5,739 nt of DNA from Bordetella parapertussis (GTDB lineage Bacteria; Pseudomonadota; Gammaproteobacteria; Burkholderiales; Burkholderiaceae_B). Below, piece by piece: positions 1-5,739 of this stretch. The stretch lies in contig CAMBPA010000106.1 in NCBI GenBank assembly GCA_945869355.1, forward strand, positions 1 through 5,739, given 5' to 3'. The stretch's first letter is position 1. Each line of letters starts with the position of its first letter. The notes under the pieces are model-generated. The model made no database searches and was not told where the DNA came from. It saw only the letters and a list, made by a program, of their open reading frames with translations. The position numbers and the translations under genes are program-made.

Positions 1-906
1 ACCAATGGCGGCGGCGAGGCTATCGACCCCAACCGGGCCACCATCGAACTTATGGATAATCGCTTCTAGCAGTTTGCGGTCCATGAGATCGAGTCCCTGA
101 GGATCGACTTCAAGCATGGAGAGGGCGGCGTTTGCAACATTTACGTCGATGGTTCCGCCGGCTTTGACTTGTGCGTAGTCTCGTACACGGCGAAGCAGAC
201 GATTTGCAATGCGGGGCGTGCCACGGGCCCGACGGGCGACTTCTGATGCACCGTCTGGGGTGATGGGTACCTGCAGCAGGCCTGCGCTGCGTGTGGCGAT
301 GCGAGTCAACTCCTCTGGGGTGTAGAACTCCAGCCGTGACACGATGCCAAAACGATCGCGCAAGGGGTTGGTCAGCATTCCGGCGCGTGTCGTCGCCCCC
401 ACAAGCGTGAACGGTTGTAAGTCAAGCTTGACACTGCGTGCCGCCGGTCCCTCGCCAATCAGAATATCGATCTGGAAGTCTTCAAGAGCGGGGTAAAGGA
501 TTTCTTCTACGACGGGCGATAGCCGGTGAATCTCGTCAATAAACAGCACATCGTTGCGTTCAAGGTTCGTGAGTAGGGCAGCGAGGTCGCCGGGTCTTTC
601 TAAAACGGGCCCTGATGTTTGGCGCAAATTCACACCCATTTCGTGGGCGATGATGTGGGCGAGCGTGGTTTTTCCGAGGCCTGGAGGGCCAAAGAGGAGC
701 ACGTGGTCGAGCGATTCTTGGCGATTGCGCGCAGCGGCGATAAAGATCTGAAGTTGATCGCGGACCCGCTGCTGCCCGACGTATTCCTCGAGGGCGCGAG
801 GGCGCAACGCCCGCTCGATGGACTCTTCGTTGGGGGTGACGGCTTGCGGTGCGACCAGGCGCGAAGCCTCGGCACGCGAACTTAGGGAGTCAGACTGTAT
901 GGCCAT
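1..906 (-). CDS. ruvB: RuvB, Holliday junction branch-migration ATPase (C-terminus off the left edge)
   Basis: RuvB is the hexameric AAA+ motor that, with RuvA, drives branch migration of Holliday junctions in the cytoplasm during recombinational repair. The 302 visible codons stay open to base 1. Visible motifs are Walker [10 protein letters not shown] (residues 73-81), Walker B FIDEIH (122-127), sensor 1 GATTRAG (170-176), the arginine-finger segment LRDRFG (182-187) and sensor 2 [13 protein letters not shown] (228-240). The start of the C-terminal winged-helix DNA-binding domain follows (about 270 onward, with [17 protein letters not shown]). Family members are about 335-355 residues, so roughly 35-55 residues are missing beyond the edge. 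The ATG at 906 gives [10 protein letters not shown], an N-terminus I recall from Bordetella RuvB; the ribosome binding site in front of it is weak. ruvA is not directly upstream; a divergent metabolic gene is. All catalytic motifs are intact. Identification is near certain. Confidence 0.97.
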   Translation of the reverse strand, partial: MAIQSDSLSSRAEASRLVAPQAVTPNEESIERALRPRALEEYVGQQRVRDQLQIFIAAARNRQESLDHVLLFGPPGLGKTTLAHIIAHEMGVNLRQTSGPVLERPGDLAALLTNLERNDVLFIDEIHRLSPVVEEILYPALEDFQIDILIGEGPAARSVKLDLQPFTLVGATTRAGMLTNPLRDRFGIVSRLEFYTPEELTRIATRSAGLLQVPITPDGASEVARRARGTPRIANRLLRRVRDYAQVKAGGTIDVNVANAALSMLEVDPQGLDLMDRKLLEAIIHKFDGGPVGVDSLAAAIG

Positions 907-1004
907 GGTTCGATCAAAAAATCCGTTAGGGGCGCGGGTCGCACAAAGACGGCTAGACAATCGTACACTATCCCACACATTTATCCCGAAATCAGAGGAA
1001 AGCT
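907..1004. promoter_or_regulatory. Divergent intergenic region between ruvB and the dehydratase gene
   Basis: These 98 bp separate two genes read in opposite directions, so promoters for both should lie here or extend into ruvB. On the plus strand TACACT (964-969) matches the -10 consensus at 4 of 6 positions, with only a poor -35 candidate CGCACA (940-945) at an 18-bp spacing. On the minus strand TACGAT (965-960) or GATAGT (972-967) could be -10 elements, but neither has a good -35. I see no clear LexA-type operator (CTGT-N8-ACAG) for ruvB, no long inverted repeat and no terminator. The location is secure as a regulatory region; the individual boxes are weak guesses. Confidence 0.35.
994..999 (+). 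promoter_or_regulatory. Ribosome binding site AGAGGA of the dehydratase gene
   Basis: AGAGGA lies 5 nt before the ATG at 1005 and is the only good Shine-Dalgarno match nearby. It supports that start codon. Confidence 0.7.
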
Positions 1005-1976
1005 ATGTCCTTAGTGCTGCCCACCTATGAAGATGTTGCCCGTGCTGCCCAGACCTTGAAAGGCGTCGCGCACCGCACCCCAGTGTTGACCTCTGCAACC
1101 GCGGACCGCCTGACGGGCGCCAAGGTTTTTTTTAAATGCGAAAACCTGCAACGCATGGGTGCGTTCAAGTTTCGGGGTGGCTATAACGCGATCGCTAACT
1201 TGTCGCCCGAGCAACGCCGTGCTGGAGTCTTGACCTATTCCTCGGGTAACCATGCGCAAGCGATTGCATTGGCGGGAAAACTGTTGGGTGTTGCGACGAC
1301 GATCATCATGCCGCACGATGCGCCTGCCTCGAAAAAAGCGGCGACGCAAGAATACGGTGCGACGGTAGTCAGTTATGACCGCTACAAGCAGGATCGTGAG
1401 GATGTCGCACGCGACATTCAGCAAAAAACAGGTATGGCGATTATTCCGCCGTACGATCATCTGCACGTGATTGCCGGTCAGGGTACGGCCGCCCTGGAAT
1501 TGCTAGAAGATGTGGGTGAACTCGACTATTTGTTGGTGTGTCTGGGCGGCGGGGGTCTTCTGGCGGGCAGCGCCTTGGCGGCAAGCGTGCTGAGCCCTCA
1601 ATGCAAGATGTTTGGTGTTGAGCCTGAAGCCGGTAATGACGGGCAGCAGTCGCTACGTAAGGGCGAGGTCGTGCGCATTGGGCCACCGCGTTCGATCGCG
1701 GACGGCGCATTGACGCTATACCTCGGTCAGTTGACCTTCGGTGTGATCAAGCAGCGCGCCAAAGATATCTTGACGGTGACGGACCCCCAACTAATCGCGA
1801 CGATGAAATTCTTTGCTGAACGTATGAAAATGGTCGTTGAACCAACCGGATGTCTAGGCGCTGCAGCGCTGATGCACGGCGTATTGCCAGTCGAAAAAGG
1901 CGCACGGGTTGGGGTGATTTTGAGTGGTGGAAACGTTGATTTGGCAGCGTATGCTGGGTTCTTGACGCAGTCTTGA
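1005..1976 (+). CDS. PLP-dependent serine/threonine dehydratase family enzyme (serine racemase / threo-3-hydroxyaspartate ammonia-lyase-like)
   Basis: This is a fold-type II PLP enzyme, probably cytoplasmic, that should eliminate water and then ammonia from a beta-hydroxy amino acid such as L-threonine, L-serine or threo-3-hydroxyaspartate to give a 2-oxo acid. The PLP Schiff-base lysine is K55 in GAFKFRGGYNAI (52-63). The substrate loop SSGNHAQ is at 79-85, the phosphate-binding GGGGL at 181-185 and the PLP-nitrogen motif SGGN at 307-310. E206, G210 and D212 in VEPEAGND line up with the divalent-metal ligands of mammalian serine racemase (E210, A214, D216), which favours the racemase/hydroxyaspartate-lyase branch. 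At 323 residues it is a complete catalytic domain without the C-terminal ACT-like regulatory domain of biosynthetic IlvA, so isoleucine feedback is unlikely. It is the first gene of a tight rightward run, 29 nt before the next. The family is very secure; the exact substrate is not. Confidence 0.9.
   Translation: MSLVLPTYEDVARAAQTLKGVAHRTPVLTSATADRLTGAKVFFKCENLQRMGAFKFRGGYNAIANLSPEQRRAGVLTYSSGNHAQAIALAGKLLGVATTIIMPHDAPASKKAATQEYGATVVSYDRYKQDREDVARDIQQKTGMAIIPPYDHLHVIAGQGTAALELLEDVGELDYLLVCLGGGGLLAGSALAASVLSPQCKMFGVEPEAGNDGQQSLRKGEVVRIGPPRSIADGALTLYLGQLTFGVIKQRAKDILTVTDPQLIATMKFFAERMKMVVEPTGCLGAAALMHGVLPVEKGARVGVILSGGNVDLAAYAGFLTQS
1126..1133 (+). repeat. T8 homopolymer within the dehydratase gene
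   Basis: Eight consecutive T followed by AAA, read as GTT TTT TTT AAA (Val-Phe-Phe-Lys, codons 41-44). The frame is intact here, since the full-length reading frame continues through it. It is the longest homopolymer I noticed in the window and lies early in the gene, where slippage would abolish the product. Confidence 0.85.
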
Positions 1977-1991
1977 TCATTGCGGGTTTAC

Positions 1992-1997
1992 AGGGGT
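1992..1997 (+). promoter_or_regulatory. Ribosome binding site AGGGGT of the NDUFA9-like gene
   Basis: AGGGGT lies 8 nt before the ATG at 2006, inside the 29-nt gap after the dehydratase stop. It supports this start and separate translation initiation within a shared transcript. Confidence 0.6.
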
Positions 1998-2005
1998 AAT
2001 ACGAC

Positions 2006-2926
2006 ATGCGTGTGCTGGTGATTGGTGGTGCGGGTTTTATTGGACGCCATCTGGTGGGTCGGCTCGTGGGCCAAGGCCATGTGGTGCATGTGCCAACGCG
2101 ACAATACAAACGAGGACGGGAACTCATGGTGCACCCCACCGTGACGGTGATGCAGGCAGATGTGCATGACGACGCGACACTGGATCGGTTGGTCGCCGGC
2201 TGCGATTTGGTGGTGAACCTAGTCGGCATTTTGCATAGTCGTGGTGGCGATCCTTTTGGTCCAGACTTTGATCGGGCACATGTACAACTGCCCCAACGTA
2301 TCGCGCAAGCCTGCTGCCGTGCAGGGTCCGCGCGGTTCATCCACATCAGCGCGCTTGGTGCGGATGTGCAGGGTCCAAGTGGCTATCTGCGCTCAAAGGC
2401 TGCGGGCGAGGCCGCGCTTAAACGCGCGTATGCAGGCGCGCTGCATGAGAGTTATACGATTTTTAGACCCTCGGTTGTGTTTGGGCCTCAAGATCGCTTT
2501 ATGAATATGTTTGCTGGCTTAGCGAAATACTTGCCCATCCTGCCCATGGCAGGTGCCTACGCAAAAATGCAGCCCGTGTATGTCTGCGATGTCACCGACG
2601 CGATCCTCAACGCGGCAACGGCCCCCTTTGCGGTCAATCAGACCTTCGATTTGGCGGGCCCTCGTGTCTACACCTTAGGGGAGCTCGTCAAACTCGCTGC
2701 GCTGTGGAGTGGTCATCCACGTATGGTGGTGAATTTGCCGATGAGCTTAGGTCGACTCCAGGCGCTTGCCTTTGAGCTATTGCCGGGCGAGCCCTTGCTT
2801 TCACGTGACAACTTAGCGTCCCTGACCATCGACAACGTCGCGGCGCAGCCAATGGATGCGCGTCTGGGTGTCGTACCGACTCCGCTTGAGTCCGTCGCCC
2901 CCACCTACTTAGCCCCTACCACTTAA
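2006..2926 (+). CDS. NAD(P)-binding SDR of the complex I NDUFA9-like family
   Basis: This is a 306-residue atypical/extended short-chain dehydrogenase related to the NDUFA9 subunit of mitochondrial complex I. Bacterial members are soluble NAD(P)-binding proteins whose substrate is generally unknown. The N-terminal Rossmann motif GGAGFIG is at 7-13, after strand MRVLVI. An acidic turn, ADVHDD, lies at 51-56, followed by NLVGIL (71-76), typical of the family. HISALGA (113-119) provides the possible catalytic serine S115, and Y127-x3-K131 in GYLRSK is a complete YxxxK pair, so activity is possible. RPSVVFGPQDRF (154-165) and QPVYVCDVTDAI (189-200) are the substrate-side landmarks of this family. 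No signal peptide or membrane segment is visible. It lies 29 nt after the dehydratase and 24 nt before a second SDR, suggesting one transcript. The family call is confident; a role in respiration should not be assumed from the name. Confidence 0.88.
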   Translation: MRVLVIGGAGFIGRHLVGRLVGQGHVVHVPTRQYKRGRELMVHPTVTVMQADVHDDATLDRLVAGCDLVVNLVGILHSRGGDPFGPDFDRAHVQLPQRIAQACCRAGSARFIHISALGADVQGPSGYLRSKAAGEAALKRAYAGALHESYTIFRPSVVFGPQDRFMNMFAGLAKYLPILPMAGAYAKMQPVYVCDVTDAILNAATAPFAVNQTFDLAGPRVYTLGELVKLAALWSGHPRMVVNLPMSLGRLQALAFELLPGEPLLSRDNLASLTIDNVAAQPMDARLGVVPTPLESVAPTYLAPTT

Positions 2927-2950
2927 AATAGATCAACTGAGTTCGAGACA

Positions 2951-3985
2951 ATGACAACGACGAAACAAGGTAAAGCGCTCAATATAAAAGATTCCCGCAT
3001 ACTCATTGCAGGTGCTGCGAGTTTAGTGGGATCGCACACCGCCGACTTGCTCTTGAAAGAGGGTGCACGAGAAGTATTGCTATTAGATAACTTCTCGTTT
3101 GGATCGATGGATGCGATTGCGCATTTGCAAAATGAACCACGCATTAAAATTGTGCGTGCTGATCTGATGCGTTTGCCCGATTTGCTTGCAGCCACCGAAG
3201 GCGTGGACGGCGTAGTCCATTTGGCAGCCTACATGACCCTTGGATTTTCTCAGACGCCTTGGCAAGCTGTCGATGTCAATATTCGCGGGGCGCAGAACAT
3301 GCTCGAAGCTTGTCGCGTCAATCGCGTCAAAAAAATTATCTTTGCGTCCTCGAATGCTGTCTACGGGTATGGCTCGGGCATTAAAGGCGCTTTGTCTGAA
3401 GAGATTCCCTTTCATTCGGTCGGGGCACCACCGGCTGCGATTCTGTATGGTGCTTCAAAAATCATGGGTGAGCAGTTGTGCCGACACTACCATCAAAGCA
3501 CTGGACAAGATTACGTGGTGTTGCGCTACTCGACTGTCTATGGAGAACGCCAGCATTATCGTGCGGCGAACTCGCTGTACATCATGGAGACCTACGATCT
3601 CGTGCGTAAAGGGCAAGCCCCTGTTCTGCCAGGCGATGGTAAAGATACGAAGCATTTTGTACACGTATCGGATGTCGCGCGCGCAAACGTTGCCGCCTTG
3701 CAGAGTGCTGCGACCGACGTTGCCGTCAATGTGTCTGGTCCTGTACCGATTACAACCGGTGAGCTCGTCCAGCTTGTTCTTGACTATTGCAAGAGTGATC
3801 TCAAACCGGAAGTGCGCCCTGATCCACCTGGCAAGGTCCGCTTGACTTCTGGAGGCGCGTTTCACATCCCGCACGATAAGGCGGGTGAGGTGATTGGATG
3901 GAAGCCCGTGGTGCAAATGCGTGAAGGAGTGATGCGACTTTTGGCATGGCGCGAACAGCAAGATAACTCGACCACTAAACTTTGA
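2951..3985 (+). CDS. NAD-dependent epimerase/dehydratase (extended SDR, UDP-glucose 4-epimerase-like)
   Basis: This is a 344-residue extended SDR resembling nucleotide-sugar epimerases and dehydratases; the true substrate is unknown. The Rossmann loop is GAASLVG (21-27), where the usual GxxGxxG has serine at the middle glycine (S24). LLLDNFSFGS (43-52) holds D46, the likely NAD ribose-binding acid. HLAAYM (90-95), FASSNAVYG (131-139) with S133/S134, and the catalytic pair Y166-x3-K170 in YGASK follow. LRYSTVYGERQ (191-201) and KHFVHVSDVARA (234-245) mark the C-terminal substrate domain. Length is normal and there is no signal peptide, so it should be cytoplasmic. The ATG at 2951 has only a weak upstream GAG, but it is the sole reasonable start before the first beta strand. 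Its TGA stop (3983-3985) overlaps the ribosome binding site of the next gene. No sugar-pathway, glycosyltransferase or polysaccharide genes are nearby, so a sugar-nucleotide role is not supported by context. Confidence 0.87.
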   Translation: MTTTKQGKALNIKDSRILIAGAASLVGSHTADLLLKEGAREVLLLDNFSFGSMDAIAHLQNEPRIKIVRADLMRLPDLLAATEGVDGVVHLAAYMTLGFSQTPWQAVDVNIRGAQNMLEACRVNRVKKIIFASSNAVYGYGSGIKGALSEEIPFHSVGAPPAAILYGASKIMGEQLCRHYHQSTGQDYVVLRYSTVYGERQHYRAANSLYIMETYDLVRKGQAPVLPGDGKDTKHFVHVSDVARANVAALQSAATDVAVNVSGPVPITTGELVQLVLDYCKSDLKPEVRPDPPGKVRLTSGGAFHIPHDKAGEVIGWKPVVQMREGVMRLLAWREQQDNSTTKL

Positions 3986-3991
3986 GGTGAT
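3984..3991 (+). promoter_or_regulatory. Strong ribosome binding site GAGGTGAT deciding the Bug gene start
   Basis: GAGGTGAT is an 8-nt match to the complement of the 16S rRNA 3' end. Its first two bases are part of the upstream TGA stop. The GAGG core is 8 nt from the ATG at 3996, the best spacing. The GTG at 3987 and ATG at 3990 lie inside or directly against the site and are poor starts. The overlap with the upstream stop suggests translational coupling. Confidence 0.75.
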
Positions 3992-3995
3992 GGAT

Positions 3996-4973
3996 ATGGG
4001 TTTTCGTACACTCTGCAGTAAAGTATTGCTCGGTTGGCTGACGGCATTTTTTCTTGCGGGTGCGACAGCAGCTGCCGCTTATCCAGACAAGCCAGTCACG
4101 ATTGTTGTGCCTTATCCTGCGGGCGGTGCGACCGATGTGATTGCTCGGATGCTCGCCGAGAAACTGACGGCGGCATGGAAGCAGCAGGTAGTTGTCACCA
4201 ACAAGCCTGGGGCGGGTACGACCGTCGCGGCCGAGGCCTTGGCGCGTGCTCCGGGTGACGGCTACACACTTTACATGACCACGGCAGCGCACACGATTAG
4301 CGCCAGCCTATATCGAAAACTTAACTACGATCCAATCAAGGATTTCGGGCCGATCACCTTGGTGTCGACCATCCCCTTGGTGCTGGTCACGAACCCCGCC
4401 GTTCCAGCCAAAACATTGAAAGAGCTCATCGATTACGCCAAAACTCAAAAAAATGGCTTAACGATGGCGTCGACGGGAAACGGCACCCCCCAGCACCTCG
4501 CCGGCGAATTGTTTAAGGCTAAAACAGGGACTCAGCTCGTGCATGTGCCCTACAAGGGCGATACCCCCAGGTTGACTGACTTGATGGGCGGTCAGGTGCA
4601 GGTTGCGTTTGTGACGCTGTCTGCAGCCTTGCCCTACATTAAGTCGGGTAAGTTGCGTGCGGTTGCGCTTGCACATGGTGAGCGTGTGGCTGCACTGGAA
4701 GGTGTTCCCACAACAGCTGAGGCCGGGATGCCAGGCTTCACGGCTGCGACGTGGTTTGGGTTGTATGGCCCTGCCTCAATGCCCGCAGCCTTGCGTGAAA
4801 AAATTTCTGCAGATATCCGACGCATTGTTGCTGAGCCTGGCATGACCCAGCGGCTTCAAGACATGGGGGGTGAAGTCAACAACAGCACCCCCGCCGCGTT
4901 TCAGAAAGTGATCGACGCAGAGGTGATCAACTGGGCGCAGGCGGTCAAGCTATCGGGTGCAAGAATTGATTGA
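3996..4973 (+). CDS. Bug/TctC-family periplasmic solute-binding protein
   Basis: This is a tripartite tricarboxylate transporter-type substrate-binding protein of the Bug family, which captures carboxylates or related small molecules in the periplasm. From ATG 3996 it is 325 residues. A Sec signal peptide is clear: basic start MGFRTLCSK, hydrophobic core VLLGWLTAFFLAG, then ATAAAA with probable cleavage after A28 before YPDKPV. Family landmarks are PYPAGGATD (39-47), NKPGAGTTVAAE (69-80, in the place of the common N-R-P-G-A-G-G segment), GYTLYM (89-94), STGNGTPQHLAG (159-170) and HVPYKG (183-188), followed by TDLMGGQVQVAF (194-205). Mature length is about 297 residues, normal for Bug proteins. 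No TctA or TctB membrane partner is in the window, as is usual for orphan Bug genes. It follows the epimerase-like gene by 10 nt with an overlapping ribosome binding site, so co-translation is likely. In-frame starts at 3987 and 3990 are alternatives. The ligand cannot be deduced. Confidence 0.94.
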   Translation: MGFRTLCSKVLLGWLTAFFLAGATAAAAYPDKPVTIVVPYPAGGATDVIARMLAEKLTAAWKQQVVVTNKPGAGTTVAAEALARAPGDGYTLYMTTAAHTISASLYRKLNYDPIKDFGPITLVSTIPLVLVTNPAVPAKTLKELIDYAKTQKNGLTMASTGNGTPQHLAGELFKAKTGTQLVHVPYKGDTPRLTDLMGGQVQVAFVTLSAALPYIKSGKLRAVALAHGERVAALEGVPTTAEAGMPGFTAATWFGLYGPASMPAALREKISADIRRIVAEPGMTQRLQDMGGEVNNSTPAAFQKVIDAEVINWAQAVKLSGARID

Positions 4974-5739
4974 TTGATCGATCGAGAGGGCGAGTAACTC
5001 GACAATCCGATCGAGATCGCTCTCTGAAGTGATGAACGGTGGAGCCAGTAGTACGTGGTCACCCCGTTCGCCGTCGATGGTCCCGCCCATCGGGTAGACC
5101 AACAAGCCATTATCAAAGGCTTGCGCCTTCACGACAGCATGTAGTTTCTTGTTGTGATCAAAGGGCGCTTTGGAGGCACGGTCTTCGACCAGTTCAAGCG
5201 CCATAAATAGCCCACGACCGCGGATATCGCCTACGAAGGGGTGATCCTTAAAACGCTGCTGTAGCGCGCGTGTCAAATAAGCGCCTCGCGCACGGACTTG
5301 GGCGAGCAAGCCGTCGCGGTGGATCACGCGTTGAACCGCGAGGGCTGCGGCCGAGGCAACTGGATGACCAAGGTAGGTATGCCCGTGCTGAAAACTGCCG
5401 CTTTTTTGGCGAAGTGCGTCAATGATGCGGTTGTGCGCCAGAAAGGCACCGATGGGTTGATAACCGCCTCCTAAGCCTTTGGCGATTACTACGATGTCGG
5501 GAATGATTTGCTCAGGTTCAAAAGCATAGAGCGTGCCGGTGCGTCCCATGCCACACATCACTTCGTCAGCGATCAGCAGAATGCCATAGCGGTCGCACAG
5601 TGTGCGTACGCCACGAAAATATCCAGGTGTCGGAGGAAGCACGCCCGCGGTGGCACCCCCGACTGTTTCTGCACAGAAAGCGATGATTTTTTCTGGCCCG
5701 GTGGCTAGGAAGGTGTCTTCAATTTCCTTGAGCAGGCGC
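4950..5739 (-). CDS. Class III PLP-dependent aminotransferase (N-terminus off the right edge)
   Basis: This is the C-terminal 262 residues of a fold-type I, class III (omega-amino acid / BioA-like) aminotransferase, which moves an amino group between an amine or amino acid and an oxo acid using PLP in the cytoplasm. Numbering from the first complete visible codon: CAETVGGATAG (22-32), the PLP-nitrogen aspartate D58 in LLIADEVMCGMGRTG (54-68), the Schiff-base lysine K87 in AKGLGGGYQPIGA (86-98), the phosphate-contacting T121 in HTYLGHP (120-126) and GRGLFMALEL (174-183). LLAPPFITSESDLD (230-243) is the typical C-terminal end. Family length is about 420-460, so roughly 160-200 residues lie beyond the edge. 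The frame is open to base 5739, and an internal GTG at 5642 is not the true start. The stop (TAG, 4952-4950) lies inside the convergent binding-protein gene, a 24-bp overlap. Substrate is unknown. Confidence 0.94.
   Translation of the reverse strand, partial: RLLKEIEDTFLATGPEKIIAFCAETVGGATAGVLPPTPGYFRGVRTLCDRYGILLIADEVMCGMGRTGTLYAFEPEQIIPDIVVIAKGLGGGYQPIGAFLAHNRIIDALRQKSGSFQHGHTYLGHPVASAAALAVQRVIHRDGLLAQVRARGAYLTRALQQRFKDHPFVGDIRGRGLFMALELVEDRASKAPFDHNKKLHAVVKAQAFDNGLLVYPMGGTIDGERGDHVLLAPPFITSESDLDRIVELLALSIDQSINSCTR
4966..4985. repeat. Short tetranucleotide tandem repeat, (TTGA)3(TCGA)2
   Basis: Three TTGA units (4966-4977) are followed by two TCGA units (4978-4985); the latter form the palindrome TCGATCGA. 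The tract contains the stop codon of the binding-protein gene (TGA, 4971-4973) and, on the other strand, encodes IDQSIN near the C-terminus of the aminotransferase. I see no convincing rho-independent terminator between the two convergent genes: there is no GC-rich hairpin followed by a T run on either strand around 4950-5030. Confidence 0.8.

Noticed and set aside
1747..2346. 199-codon open frame on the minus strand
   Set aside because: It lies antisense across the end of the dehydratase gene and the start of the NDUFA9-like gene, both with clear protein family motifs; its translation is low-complexity Arg/Pro/Thr-rich with no recognisable domain.
3329..3335. A7 tract in the second SDR gene as a programmed frameshift site (a similar A7 lies at 4447-4453)
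   Set aside because: Both encode ordinary Lys-containing segments in intact genes, with no downstream alternative-frame product of interest.
3240..3845. 201-codon open frame on the plus strand within the second SDR gene
   Set aside because: It is an out-of-frame shadow of a well-supported SDR gene, rich in Cys, Arg and Ser and with no family motif or good ribosome binding site.
3455..3961. 168-codon open frame on the minus strand
   Set aside because: Antisense shadow of the same SDR gene without recognisable domain features.
3987..3995. GTG 3987 or ATG 3990 as the binding-protein start
   Set aside because: Both lie in or immediately beside the Shine-Dalgarno sequence; ATG 3996 has proper spacing and still gives a complete signal peptide.
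4984..5024. Possible hairpin (GAGAG..CGA pairing with TCGCTCTC) as a terminator
   Set aside because: The stem is imperfect with a long loop, has no T run after it and lies within the aminotransferase coding sequence.
1..5739. CRISPR array, tRNA/rRNA, insertion sequence, phage or defence system
   Set aside because: No regularly spaced repeats, tRNA-like folds, terminal inverted repeats or transposase, integrase or nuclease motifs were seen; nearly the whole window is covered by recognised metabolic or repair genes.

Overview
The window looks like ordinary chromosome from a betaproteobacterium, most likely Burkholderiales near Alcaligenaceae (Bordetella/Achromobacter relatives). This rests on three things: a RuvB whose N-terminus ([10 protein letters not shown]) and core resemble, from memory, those of Bordetella; an NDUFA9-type SDR of the kind common in this group; and a Bug/TctC periplasmic binding protein, a family greatly expanded there. 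Base composition is moderately GC-rich by eye (not counted). There are no phage, IS, CRISPR, tRNA or rRNA signals.

Layout: (1) 1-906, minus strand, the first 302 codons of ruvB, which runs off the left edge. (2) 907-1004, a 98-bp divergent intergenic region that should hold the promoters for ruvB and for the rightward genes. (3) 1005-4973, four plus-strand genes separated by only 29, 24 and 10 nt, probably one transcript: a serine/threonine dehydratase-like PLP enzyme, an NDUFA9-family SDR, a second extended SDR of the nucleotide-sugar epimerase/dehydratase type, and a Bug/TctC solute-binding protein. (4) 4950-5739, minus strand, the C-terminal 262 residues of a class III aminotransferase that runs off the right edge. 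Its 3' end overlaps the end of the binding-protein gene by 24 bp, and a short tetranucleotide repeat lies in and beside that overlap.

How they work together: RuvB is housekeeping recombination and is unrelated to the rest. The four-gene run combines uptake (periplasmic binding of a probable carboxylate) with an amino-acid lyase and two NAD(P)-dependent SDRs, and a PLP aminotransferase sits convergently next to it. This fits a small catabolic locus for a hydroxylated or amino-substituted carboxylate, but no substrate can be read from the sequence. No tctA/tctB membrane genes are present. I did not find a convincing new biological system. The points most worth checking are the operon's substrate, the overlapping convergent 3' ends with their repeat, the Ser-for-Gly change in one Rossmann motif, and the serine-racemase-like metal site in the dehydratase.
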